DNA from: Brucella pseudogrignonensis
GTDB lineage: Bacteria > Pseudomonadota > Alphaproteobacteria > Rhizobiales > Rhizobiaceae
Reading direction: 5' to 3'
Assembly (NCBI RefSeq): GCF_032190615.1
Contig: NZ_JAVLAT010000003.1
Location: 124,001 to 188,000, forward strand
Length of the DNA stretch: 64,000 nt
The position numbers and the translations under genes were made by a program. Of this stretch, positions 25,581 through 33,925 are shown piece after piece. The first letter of the stretch is position 1; each line of letters opens with the position of its first letter. The notes beneath the pieces are model-generated. The model was not told the origin of the DNA. It worked only from the letters and a program-made list of their open reading frames with translations, and searched no databases.

Positions 25581-26210
25581 ATGAATGACGATGATACTAT
25601 TCTGGCTTCAGTCTACACAAGATGGCACCAACTTGCGGTGCCTTTTTCTCTCATAACAAGTGCCGCATGCTTCCTTTTTGTTACTTTAAATCGTGGACCA
25701 ATTATCCTTGCGGGTGTTCTTGCACTGGTTGCATTGGTGGTGCCGCCGCTCATTGCATTCAAGGCCTTTCCGACGCGCAATCGGATCAAAGTCATGCCGG
25801 ATGGTTTGCAATTTTCGCGTCGCGCACCCATTGCTTTTGCTGAACTCAGTGGCTGGGGTACCGACGATTTCCTGAAACTGGTGCGTCCAGGCTATCCGAC
25901 ATTGCTTGTAAGCCCGCTTGACGTGCCCGGCCGTGAGCGCCTGTTGCGCGAATTCAAGACGGCACTTGACGACTGGCAGCAAAGACATCCCGAGCGACGT
26001 GCCGCCGCCAAATCGCATTTTTATGGCACTGTGAGGGCTCGGCTGATTGGCATGCTTATTTGCATATTGGGCGCTGGAATTTCTATTATGGCGTTAAATA
26101 TGCATTCCCCATCTATAGAACTCGCTTTGGTGGGTGGTTTGGGCGCTTTATTCGGATTGTGGATGTTATCGCGTCGAAAAAAAGAGGCTGAAACCCAAGA
26201 GCGCGGTTGA
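25581..26210 (+). CDS. four-helix membrane protein, hypothetical
   Basis: A 209-residue protein with a pair of N-terminal membrane helices (residues about 18-60, LAVPFSLITSAACFLFVTL and IILAGVLALVALVVPPLIAF), a central soluble domain (65-145, NRIKVMPDGLQFSRRAPIAF then WGTDDFLKLVRPGY) that resembles a small PH-like fold, and two C-terminal helices before a charged tail. GGGGAAAGG precedes the ATG. Function unknown. Confidence 0.6.
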   Translation: MNDDDTILASVYTRWHQLAVPFSLITSAACFLFVTLNRGPIILAGVLALVALVVPPLIAFKAFPTRNRIKVMPDGLQFSRRAPIAFAELSGWGTDDFLKLVRPGYPTLLVSPLDVPGRERLLREFKTALDDWQQRHPERRAAAKSHFYGTVRARLIGMLICILGAGISIMALNMHSPSIELALVGGLGALFGLWMLSRRKKEAETQERG

Positions 26211-26651
26211 AATAATAGCCGCCGACCCGATCCAAAAACGTCAATTTCCACACAAAAGTCATAAAATTGACACTGGAATCTTATTCTTGCCATCGGTTTG
26301 CCGTCGCTTTTTGCGGCTTAAAGGACAAAAATGCCAAAAAATACGAGCTTCAATGTCTTATCGTGAGCTAAATTTTCCGTTCTGATTTGACATTGTTCTC
26401 CAAGCGGGCGTTGTTGCATGGAATAGATTTTGAACGGAATCCGGTCTTTGATGCTCAACTATTGTGTTTCAACTTTGAGACGGACGGATTTCGGGCGTGG
26501 TGTTTACAGCATGCGGTTATAGACACTGCATCCAAGTATAACTTCCGTCTTCTGATTGGCGACATTGCGTGATCTCAGCGTTGAATCGTTTATTGATTTA
26601 TAATTGCCTATAGCGTTTTCTACTTTCGCTCGTTTCCCATACTTGGTAAGA
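26211..26651. other. intergenic region with transposase C-terminal remnant (minus strand)
   Basis: The minus strand between about 26400 and 26640 reads YGKRAKVENAIGNYK, then TLRSRNVANQKTEVILGCSV and YNRML, which resembles the C-terminal DDE region of IS5/IS1182-type transposases (VEN...LR.R....Q..E...GC.VLNRM). The frame is interrupted and stops at the IS6 end at 26652. The rest is AT-rich with no gene seen. Confidence 0.45.
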
Positions 26652-27467
26652 GGTTCTGTCGCAAACTTTTCATGCCTGATGATCCGTGCAAGGGATTGTA
26701 CCGATTTCAGATCGAAGCGAGGCATTAATCATGGTCGATTTCAAGGGGACGCATTCCCCAAAAGTGTGATCATGTATGCCGTATTCTTTTACGTTCGTTA
26801 CCCGGTTTCCTATCGTGATCTTCAAGAAATAATGGCTGAACATGGCGTAGAGATTGACTATGCAACATTGAACTGATGGGTTGTTAAATACGCGCCGGAG
26901 ATTGCGGCTCAGGCGCAAAGACGTAAACGCCCAACACTTGGTTCATGGCGGGTTGACGCGACATATGTAAAGGTCAAAGGGGAATGGACCTATCTGTATC
27001 GAGCTGTTGATCGAGACGGACAAACCCTTGACTTCATGCTGTCTGAGCGCCGAAATCTCGACGCTGCATGACGGTTCTTTAGGCAAGCCATCGCAAGCAA
27101 TGGTATTCCAAACGAGATTGTTATTGATAAAAGCGGGGCTAATTTGGCTGGTGCGCTGGCTATAAACAATATCATGAAAATTACGGGTGCGGATAAGCTG
27201 ATTGAACTCCTAAAGGTTACATACCTGAACAATATCCTTCAACAGGGTCATCGCTTCATCAAGCGGATCACCAAACATATGTTAGGCTTCAAAAGCCTTC
27301 ATTCAGCTTCTGCTACCATTGCTGGGATCGAAGTAGCACATATGGTCCGTAAGAACCAATTCGCAAACGACAATTGTTCGCCATTCGTGTTGTTCGCGGA
27401 GAACGCTGCATAATCACGTCCAGCGATAAGCTTGTTCTTAGCCTACTGAAAAGTTTGCGACAAAGCC
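26652..27467 (+). mobile_element. IS6-family element, degenerate full-length copy
   Basis: An 816-bp element with 21-bp imperfect inverted ends: GGTTCTGTCGCAAACTTTTC on the left and, on the opposite strand, GGCTTTGTCGCAAACTTTTC on the right. Its size and ends are those of IS6-family elements. No 8-bp target duplication is seen (TGGTAAGA left, CGGAGGCC right). The transposase inside is dead. Confidence 0.8.
26731..27413 (+). pseudogene. IS6-family transposase, inactivated
   Basis: The reading runs MVDFKG, then in the next frame SVIMYAVFFYVRYPVSYRDL, so one base is missing near 26757-26762. TGA stops occur at 26874-26876 (where relatives have Arg in INRW) and 27069-27071 (Arg or Lys before RFFR). 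The first two catalytic Asp are present (VDATYVKVKG, VIDKSGAN). The region with the third acidic residue reads YLNNILQQGHRFIKR, where I expect E and D in place of the second Q and the G. It is therefore broken both in frame and in active site. Confidence 0.85.
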
Positions 27468-27505
27468 CGGAGGCCGCGGTGGTTAAGGTTTTAGCGCTCT
27501 GTCCA

Positions 27506-28171
27506 TTACGCTTCTATTATCAAAAGACCACGCAGGATCGTGTTGGTAATTGTTTTGGCCGCATTTGCGTAGTCGGCTTCAATAAGTTGATTGACATCAA
27601 GTGCATCACAGGCAAGAGCTTCAAACTCGACATAAAATTGGGTTGCCGACCAGAGCAGAATGAATAGATGTCGCGCATCGACAGGCACGATTTTGCCCGA
27701 TGCAGCCCATGCATTAATGACGCGTGCCTTTTCGGCGGTGACTTTTCGCATATGTTCACGCGCATCTTTGGAGAGGTGTTCTGCACCTTGCAAAATTTCA
27801 TTGGCAAACAAGCGCGTTTCGGCTGCATTTTCCCATGCATGATTAAGCTTGGCACGAACATAAGCTTCTATCGCTTCCGCCGGTTCACGGTCTGCTGAAA
27901 TGTGCCTGAAGGCATCATCCCAGCTGTGAATCAGCCGGTCGATTGCTGCGTTGTAAATCTCTTCCTTTGACGAGAAATAGTAATAAACATTCCCTTTTGG
28001 CAGTCCCGAAGCTTTGGCAATTTCAACAATACGCGCACCATCAAGCCCCTTGCGAGAAAAAATCTCAACAGCGGCTGTCAGTATCCTGAGAACGTTTCGC
28101 GCTCTGATCGGCTCATCAGAAGTCACCTGATTTCCAGGCTCCATTTCCACCGATCTGCTATGTTCTGCCAT
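27506..28171 (-). CDS. TetR-family regulator, RutR-like
   Basis: A 221-residue repressor. The N-terminal HTH is ILTAAVEIFSRKGLDGARIV then GLPKGNVYYYFSSKEEIY (residues about 30-75). The C-terminal ligand domain matches RutR of E. coli along its length, notably WAASGKIVPVDARHLFILLW against the RutR segment WVKSGKLAPIDPQHLIFMIW. RutR senses uracil and controls pyrimidine catabolism. The gene is divergent from the 28391-37375 operon, with two RutR-like palindromes between, so it probably represses both. The 3-prime end is 38 bp from the IS6 copy but intact. Confidence 0.87.
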   Translation of the reverse strand: MAEHSRSVEMEPGNQVTSDEPIRARNVLRILTAAVEIFSRKGLDGARIVEIAKASGLPKGNVYYYFSSKEEIYNAAIDRLIHSWDDAFRHISADREPAEAIEAYVRAKLNHAWENAAETRLFANEILQGAEHLSKDAREHMRKVTAEKARVINAWAASGKIVPVDARHLFILLWSATQFYVEFEALACDALDVNQLIEADYANAAKTITNTILRGLLIIEA

Positions 28172-28297
28172 TGGTTATCCCATTGTTTTCAAGTATTTTT
28201 CCAAGATTAATCATCCCGGTCAGACACGCGCGCATCCACTGGTCTACTCATACGACAGTAAGAGACCAAAGGAATCGAGTTGCCAATAAAAAAGAAG

Positions 28298-28313
28298 TTG
28301 ACAAGATGGTCAA
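28298..28313. promoter_or_regulatory. RutR-like operator 1
   Basis: TTGACAAGATGGTCAA differs from the known RutR consensus TTGACCA-NN-TGGTCAA at a single base. It sits at the centre of a longer perfect palindrome with 13-bp arms (28290-28302 and 28309-28321). It is 127 bp before the TetR start and 78 bp before the UNG-like start. Confidence 0.7.
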
Positions 28314-28330
28314 CTTCTTTTCATAAAAAG

Positions 28331-28346
28331 CTGACAAAACGGTCAG
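28331..28346. promoter_or_regulatory. RutR-like operator 2
   Basis: CTGACAAAACGGTCAG is a second dyad of the same form (TGAC, 8-base spacer pattern, GTCA), exactly 33 bp after operator 1, about three helical turns. It overlaps the likely promoter of the UNG-like operon. Confidence 0.6.
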
Positions 28347-28390
28347 GTTCTTGGAGCGGCCTGACCACCGCAACCTTGGGGAGGGTGCGA

Positions 28391-29242
28391 ATGACTATGC
28401 GGTTAAAAACTGCGATGGAGGAATTTCTGTCGGATTGGCCCGCCGATCTGCCAGAGTCATGGCGCGCACTTCTCGGCAATGTTGCCCTTGATTTTGATGG
28501 CATTGCGCCAGAACTTGAGTTGGAAATCTGGGAGCCGATTTTTCCGGTTCGCCGTGGCAAACACTTTCCGGGAATGCCGGTCGGTGCGCATTATTTGCGC
28601 GCCTTTGATGATATTTCGCCTGATGATGTTCGCTGCGTCGTTCTCGGTCAGGACCCTTATCCTGAACCCGGCTTTGCCACCGGACGAGCATTTGAAGCGG
28701 GCAATCTGGCTGGTTGGAGCGAACTCAACAAGATGTTCTCCAAAAGCATCCGCGCATACACGCAGCAGATCGCTGCCGCGCGCACCGGAGATTTATCTTA
28801 TGCACGCAGTTTTGCCGACTGGCCGAAGACTTTGCATGCGATTGAAAGTGGCGCTGTTGAGCTGGAGCATCCTTCCGGCATTGCTGATCGCTGGGTGAGT
28901 GAGGGTGCCTTGCTTCTCAATGCCTCTCTTACGCTCACGCGCTTCCGGGTCGATGTGGATGCGCATCAGTCTCAGGGGCATCTCGTTCTCTGGCGCCCCC
29001 TGATTGTAGAAACGTTACGCGCGCTTGCTGCACGCGGAAAACCGGTAGTGTTTCTGGGCTTTGGTGATGCGGCTGCAGAGGCGCTTAAACTGGCAGGCAT
29101 TGACGAAACCATCGGTGGCAACCTGCACTGCGTTCTGCGCGATCATCCCGCATTTGCGGAGCGTGTGCTTTCCCGACCTAATCCGTTCATTCTCTGCAAC
29201 GATTTTCTAGAGGAGATGGGTGCTCAACCCATCGCTTGGTAA
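28391..29242 (+). CDS. uracil-DNA-glycosylase-fold protein with altered motifs
   Basis: A 283-residue protein aligned by eye with family 1 UNG. The water-activating loop is VVLGQDPYPEPGFATGRAF (Asp88 kept, the usual His of GQDPYH is Pro). The central motif LLLNASLTLT matches LLLN.VLT. The C-terminal end (about 251-283) aligns with the UNG HPSPLS segment: the His is kept (DHPAFAERV) but the Ser-Pro-Leu-Ser loop with the intercalating Leu is lost, followed by a matching LEEMGAQPIAW tail. An extra N-terminal 40-60 residues also differ. GGGGAGGG lies before the ATG at 28391. It is first in a transport/catabolic operon under a RutR-like repressor, so a nucleoside or base-adduct glycosidase role is possible besides DNA repair. 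Confidence 0.8.
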   Translation: MTMRLKTAMEEFLSDWPADLPESWRALLGNVALDFDGIAPELELEIWEPIFPVRRGKHFPGMPVGAHYLRAFDDISPDDVRCVVLGQDPYPEPGFATGRAFEAGNLAGWSELNKMFSKSIRAYTQQIAAARTGDLSYARSFADWPKTLHAIESGAVELEHPSGIADRWVSEGALLLNASLTLTRFRVDVDAHQSQGHLVLWRPLIVETLRALAARGKPVVFLGFGDAAAEALKLAGIDETIGGNLHCVLRDHPAFAERVLSRPNPFILCNDFLEEMGAQPIAW

Positions 29243-29243
29243 C

Positions 29244-30875
29244 ATGGCCGCAAAGAAAACATTCGATTACATCATCATCGGTGCGGGCTCGGCGGGCTGC
29301 GTGCTGGCCAACCGGCTTTCTGCTGATTCGGCCAATAGGGTCCTGTTGCTGGAAGCTGGCGGAAAAGACCTCAATCCGCTGTTCCGCCTTCCTATGTTGA
29401 TGGGAAAGCTGTTTCATTCGGGCATTTACAACTGGCATTATCACACTGAGCCCGAACCGCACCTCAATGATCGCTCGCTCTATTGGCCGCGCGGTAAAGT
29501 GCTTGGGGGCACATCGACCATCAACGGCATGATTTATGTGCGTGGTAACCGTCATGATTATGATCGCTGGTCACAGATGGGCGCGACAGGCTGGTCCTAT
29601 GATGAAGTGCTGCCCGCATTTCTTCGTTCCGAAACCCATGTGCAGCGCAAGGATGCCTTCCACAACACAAAAGGCGAACTGACTGTTTGCCGTGCGCGCG
29701 GCTGGAATAGTTTGCTGAATGTTTTCAACAAAGCAGGCGAACAGGCCGGTTATCCGCTCAATGATGATTTTAATGGTGAAGAGCAGGAGGGCTTTGGCCG
29801 CTACAACTTCACCATCGCCAAGGGGAAGCGCTGTTCGACGGCTTATGCTTTCCTGCGCCCGGCTAAAAAGCGGTCAAACCTCACCATTATCACGCGCGCT
29901 CATACGCGGCGTATTCTGATTGAAAATGGTCGGGCTGTTGGCGTTGAGTACAGCCGCAAGGGAAAAGTGGCCAGGGTCCATGCTGACTGCGAGGTTATCC
30001 TGTCGGCGGGTGTGGTCAATTCTCCGCAAATCCTGATGCTGTCCGGTATTGGTGCAGCAAGTGAGCTCGCAGAACATGGCATCAAAGTCGTAAAAGACCT
30101 TCCCGGTGTTGGCAAAAACCTTCAGGATCATGTCGATTGCGTCATGGCCTATGAATGCCCCGAACCGGTTACGCTTTATTCCGATCTGCGCGCCGATAAA
30201 CTTACATGGTCCGTTATTCAGGGTATGCTGTTTGGGGAAGGTATCACCACAACGTTCCCTTATGAGGCAGGCGCGTTTGTCAAATCACGTACCGATCTGG
30301 CAGCACCTGACATTCAGCTTCATTTCATGCCTGCGCTTGAAAAAACTGCAAATCTCCACTTTCCAAACCCGTTCAAAAAAGAGCGCGTTGAAGCCAATCA
30401 TGGCTTCTCGCTGCGTGTTGGCCCGGTCAATCCAGAAAGCCGTGGCCAGATTAGTCTGCGTTCCGCTGACCCGATGGATCGCCCGCGCATCAATGCCAAT
30501 TACTTGCAAACCGAGTTCGACATTCGCACCATGATCAATGCAATCCGCCTGACGCGCGATGTGATCAAGCAAAAAGCGTTCGATAAATATCGCGGTAAGG
30601 AATTAGCGCCGGGTCCGGCGGTTGAAAGCGATGCTGAGCTGACCAAATGGCTGCGCGCCAACGCGATGACCACCTTTCATCCCGTTGGCACTTGCAAGAT
30701 GGGTAACGACCCAATGGCCGTGGTTGATGCACGGCTGAAAGTTCACGGCGTGCAAGGTCTGCGTGTGGCAGACGCGTCAATCATGCCAATCATTTCGAGT
30801 GGCAACACAAACGCTCCCGCTATCATGATCGGAGAGCGCGCTGCTGAATTCATTTTAGAGGAGGCATCCCTGTGA
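29244..30875 (+). CDS. GMC-family FAD-dependent oxidoreductase
   Basis: A 543-residue choline-dehydrogenase-like enzyme. The FAD site is YIIIGAGSAGCVLANRLS, GMC signature 1 is RGKVLGGTSTINGMIYVRGN, signature 2 lies near SAGVVNSPQILMLSGIG, and the catalytic His is in TTFHPVGTCKMG. It oxidises an alcohol group to aldehyde or acid. The start is set at ATG 29244 by family alignment; a GTG at 29220 preceded by AGGAG is a good alternative. It follows the UNG-like gene by one base and overlaps the NIPSNAP gene by 4 bases. With a nucleoside importer nearby, oxidation of a sugar hydroxyl is possible. Confidence 0.9.
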   Translation: MAAKKTFDYIIIGAGSAGCVLANRLSADSANRVLLLEAGGKDLNPLFRLPMLMGKLFHSGIYNWHYHTEPEPHLNDRSLYWPRGKVLGGTSTINGMIYVRGNRHDYDRWSQMGATGWSYDEVLPAFLRSETHVQRKDAFHNTKGELTVCRARGWNSLLNVFNKAGEQAGYPLNDDFNGEEQEGFGRYNFTIAKGKRCSTAYAFLRPAKKRSNLTIITRAHTRRILIENGRAVGVEYSRKGKVARVHADCEVILSAGVVNSPQILMLSGIGAASELAEHGIKVVKDLPGVGKNLQDHVDCVMAYECPEPVTLYSDLRADKLTWSVIQGMLFGEGITTTFPYEAGAFVKSRTDLAAPDIQLHFMPALEKTANLHFPNPFKKERVEANHGFSLRVGPVNPESRGQISLRSADPMDRPRINANYLQTEFDIRTMINAIRLTRDVIKQKAFDKYRGKELAPGPAVESDAELTKWLRANAMTTFHPVGTCKMGNDPMAVVDARLKVHGVQGLRVADASIMPIISSGNTNAPAIMIGERAAEFILEEASL

Positions 30876-31192
30876 TCGTCGAACATCGCACATATACTTT
30901 CAAACCCGGTACGGTCGATGGCTGGCTCAAGAAATATGAGACAGAAGGTTTGCCAATACAAAAGCGGCATCTCAATACGTTTCTCGGCCTTTATGTCAGC
31001 GAGATCGGGCATCTGCATCGCACGGTGCTGATGTGGCGCTATGACAGTCTTGCTGATCGCGAAGCACGACGCGCCGCGATGTATGCCGACCCTGAATGGC
31101 AGACATTCATCGCTGGGGTTTGGGCACTCGATGCTATCCAGACGCAGGATGTGATGATTATGAACCCGGCTTCATTTTCGCCGGGCACTTAA
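30872..31192 (+). CDS. NIPSNAP-family small protein
   Basis: A 106-residue ferredoxin-like fold protein of the NIPSNAP family (EHRTYTFKPGTVDGWLKKYE, the GLYVSEIGHLHRTVLMWRYD strand-helix, and ADPEWQTFIAGV). GTG start at 30872 overlaps the GMC stop (GTGA). Such proteins often accompany oxidoreductases, but their biochemical role is unclear. It shares the operon. Confidence 0.85.
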   Translation: MIVEHRTYTFKPGTVDGWLKKYETEGLPIQKRHLNTFLGLYVSEIGHLHRTVLMWRYDSLADREARRAAMYADPEWQTFIAGVWALDAIQTQDVMIMNPASFSPGT

Positions 31193-31206
31193 AAACAAAA
31201 GCCTAA

Positions 31207-31225
31207 GGGCGACGCACAGTCGCCC
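31207..31225. other. intercistronic hairpin before the binding-protein gene
   Basis: GGGCGAC (31207-31213) and GTCGCCC (31219-31225) form a 7-bp GC-rich stem with a 5-base loop and no T tract. It lies between NIPSNAP and the binding-protein gene. Such hairpins often adjust the relative amount of a highly expressed binding protein. Confidence 0.45.
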
Positions 31226-31271
31226 CAATAATAACTCGGATAATGAACTTCCAGAGCAAGGAAATGGGAAC

Positions 31272-32342
31272 ATGACGAACAAAAAATCAAACGAAATCGA
31301 TATTCTGCGTCAAGCAATCGATCGCAGAAGCTTCCTGAAGACATCTGCTGGATTGGCTGCCTTCAGTATAACCAGTGGTTTGATGACCGCTGCATCTTTT
31401 GCGGTGGGTGGCCTCGTCGCACTGGTACATACGCAAGCGGCAGGTGACGCCAGTGCTGTGGACTCGATGATCGCCAAGCTCAAGCAGCTTTCCGAAGAAC
31501 AGGGCTTTCAGTATCGTGCCGTTTACGCGCAGGACCCTGCTACCTACGAAACCATCTTCCGCACTTTGGGCGACGCGGGTGCTACCGTAATCGTTTCAAC
31601 ATTCAATGAAGTGGCGGAACCATTCAAAGCGCTTGCTCCCTCCTATCCGAATACAAAATGGGTTCAGCTTTTTGCTGATCCGTTTGAACCGGCAATTCCG
31701 AATGTCGTCACGGTTTCCTATGACTATTATCTCGGTTGCTATCTGTCCGGCATTTTCGCAGCGCGTCTGAGCAAAACCGGCAAGCTCGGCTTTATTGGCG
31801 GCGTGTCTATTCCACCGATCAATGCCGACTATAACGCATTCAAGGCTGGCGCATTGTCTGTTCGGCCTGATGCATCGGTTGCCGTTGCTTTTGCAGGCTC
31901 ATTTCAGGACCCGGCGAAGGGACAGGAAATTGCCACGCAGATGTATTCAAGCGGCATTGACTTCATCCAGACCGATGCAGCAGCAACCGACTTTGGCATC
32001 ATCGCAGCCGCAAAAGAAGGTGAAGGTCGTCTGGTGAGTGTGCTTGATCCGGCGCAGTTCCCGCAAGGTCCGAAAAATGTCATCTCAATCGTCGGTCTCG
32101 ATTTCGGTACTTCGCTATACAATGAAGTGAAGAAAGCCAATGGCAGTGATTTTGCCGGTGGTACACATGAGCACACAGGTCTTGGAACCGGTGTTATCGA
32201 TTTCATCCTGTCGCCACTTTTCGCGCAGGAAGGCCCGGCTGATCTCGTTGCCAAAGCGAAGGAAGTTGAACCGGAAATTGCAGCCGCGCGCGCCGCAATT
32301 CTGGACGGATCACTGAAAGTTCCCTTCAATACAACGCTCTGA
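31272..32342 (+). CDS. BMP-family ABC transporter substrate-binding protein
   Basis: A 356-residue basic-membrane-protein (BMP/PnrA) lipoprotein-like binding protein. The N-terminus has a twin-arginine motif (DRRSFLKTSAGLAAFSI), pointing to Tat export. The ligand-binding lobes show VALVHTQAAGDASAVDSMIA, YDYYLGCYLSGIFAARLSKT and GKLGFIGGVSIPPINADYNA. BMP proteins bind nucleosides and related purine compounds. It heads the transport part of the operon, followed by ATPase and two permeases. Confidence 0.85.
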   Translation: MTNKKSNEIDILRQAIDRRSFLKTSAGLAAFSITSGLMTAASFAVGGLVALVHTQAAGDASAVDSMIAKLKQLSEEQGFQYRAVYAQDPATYETIFRTLGDAGATVIVSTFNEVAEPFKALAPSYPNTKWVQLFADPFEPAIPNVVTVSYDYYLGCYLSGIFAARLSKTGKLGFIGGVSIPPINADYNAFKAGALSVRPDASVAVAFAGSFQDPAKGQEIATQMYSSGIDFIQTDAAATDFGIIAAAKEGEGRLVSVLDPAQFPQGPKNVISIVGLDFGTSLYNEVKKANGSDFAGGTHEHTGLGTGVIDFILSPLFAQEGPADLVAKAKEVEPEIAAARAAILDGSLKVPFNTTL

Positions 32343-32356
32343 CCGGATCTGCTGCA

Positions 32357-33925
32357 ATGACCAAGGCCAGCCAGCCCATATTTGAATGCCGCGATGTGAC
32401 CGTGCGATACGGTCAGATCGTTGCACTCTGCGATGTCGGAGCCGTCTTCGAGCGTGGAAAAATCCATGCCGTTGTTGGCCAGAATGGCGCAGGAAAAACC
32501 ACTTTCGCCAGAGTTTTGGCTGGCCTTGTTCGCCCGGCATCGGGCGAACTCAGAATAGATGGTCGCCCAATTGTGGGCGGCAATGTCAAAGACGCCCGCA
32601 ATATGGGTGTTGAACTGGTGCATCAGAGTTTTGCGCTGCCGCCGTCTTTCACTGTGGCGGAAGCAATGCAATTCGGCGCTCAAGGCGGTGGTCTGTTTTC
32701 CAAAGGCAAATTGGAGAGGCGCTGGCAACTGCATCTCGACGCGCTTGATGTCAAAGTGAAAGCCAGTCAGCGCATTCGTGATCTGGCGGTGGAGACGCAA
32801 CAAGGTGTTGAAATTGCAAGAGCGCTCGTTTCGGAAGCCAAGCTTCTGATCCTTGATGAGCCGACAGCAGTTTTATCGCCCGAAGGTGCAGATAAGCTTT
32901 TTGAGCGGGTTCGCCGTCTCAAAGAGCGCGGTGTCACCGTCATCCTGATCCTGCATAAAATTCGGGAAGTGCTGGCAATCGCCGATACGGTTACGGTGCT
33001 GCGCGGCGGCAGGCTGGTTGATGGTCCGCTGCCATGTGACGAGATCGATGCTGACAAGCTTGCAGAGCTGATCATTGGTGCAAATGCGGCTAAAAATCTT
33101 AATGCCGACGACAAGGCAGCATTGACCGGCAGCATGATCGTTACCCATGCACATGAAAATGAGAATGTCGTTGCAGGAAAAACTGCACCGATACTGCGTA
33201 TGAACAAGGTATCGACGCGCCCCGATCCTGAAGGGCCAGCGCTTGATCAGGTTGATCTCGAAATTCGTCCCGGTGAAATCATCGGGGTTGCGGGTGTGGA
33301 AGGCAACGGACAGCGCACACTTGTTCGCGCAATCGCTGCAATGGCCGATGTCGTTGAGGGCACGATTGCGTTAGATAACAAAGAGTTGACCGACGCGCCG
33401 CTTGCCGCACGACGGGCAGCCTGACTTCGTATAATTCCTTTTGAGAGCAATGTCGAAGGTCTGAGCCTGACCAGTTCGCTTTGGGAAAACTGGGCTGCGC
33501 GCAATCTTCTTCAGATGCCGCTTTTGTCGACCATCAACCCTTCTGCAATTCGTAAAGAATGTGATGCTGCCCTCAAACAATGGGACGTGCGCTATTCGGA
33601 AGTGTGACAGCGTGCAGGCTCACTGTCAGGTGGTAACGCACAAAAAGTGATCCTGTCCCGCGAAATGGACGAGGATGCGCGTCTTATTCTTGCTGCCCAG
33701 CCGACCCGTGGGCTGGATATTGGAGCCACCTCTTTTGTCTGGGATTCCATGCGCAAAGCTCGGGCGCGGGGATGCGGGCTGATGTTCATCTCATCTGACC
33801 TTGATGAAATCTTCGACATTTCAGATCGCGTGATTGTCATGCTGTCGGGGCGCATCGTCGCTGAATTCCGGCCACCCTATGACCTCGCCGCGGTTGGCGC
33901 CGCCATGACAGGAGTTCATCGATGA
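32357..33925 (+). pseudogene. nucleoside-type ABC importer ATPase with two in-frame TGA codons
   Basis: One 523-codon frame encodes both nucleotide-binding domains. The N-terminal one has Walker A GQNGAGKTT, signature degenerate (ETQQGVEIARAL) and Walker B LLILDEPTAVLSP; the C-terminal one has GVAGVEGNGQRTL, LSGGNAQKVILSREM and the downstream LILAAQPTRGLD. TGA codons break it at 33422-33424 (codon 356) and 33605-33607 (codon 417). Both positions fit single-base changes (probably Gly GGA, Arg CGA), and the downstream frame keeps all its motifs. Relatives are continuous proteins. The overlap with the next permease (ATGA, 33922-33925) is intact. It is a recent pseudogene or contains sequencing errors. 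Confidence 0.85.

Noticed and set aside
27490..27500. TTTAGCGCTCT near the end of the TetR gene
   Set aside because: Looks like the LacI operator core but lies downstream of a gene and next to an IS end, with no promoter context.
28290..28321. Reading the 13-bp-arm palindrome as a transcription terminator
   Set aside because: It lies between divergent genes with no upstream transcript to end, and its core matches a RutR operator.
24387..33607. TGA as a sense codon (recoding)
   Set aside because: Many intact genes here end in TGA, and the affected genes include a dead IS; decay or sequence error explains it better.
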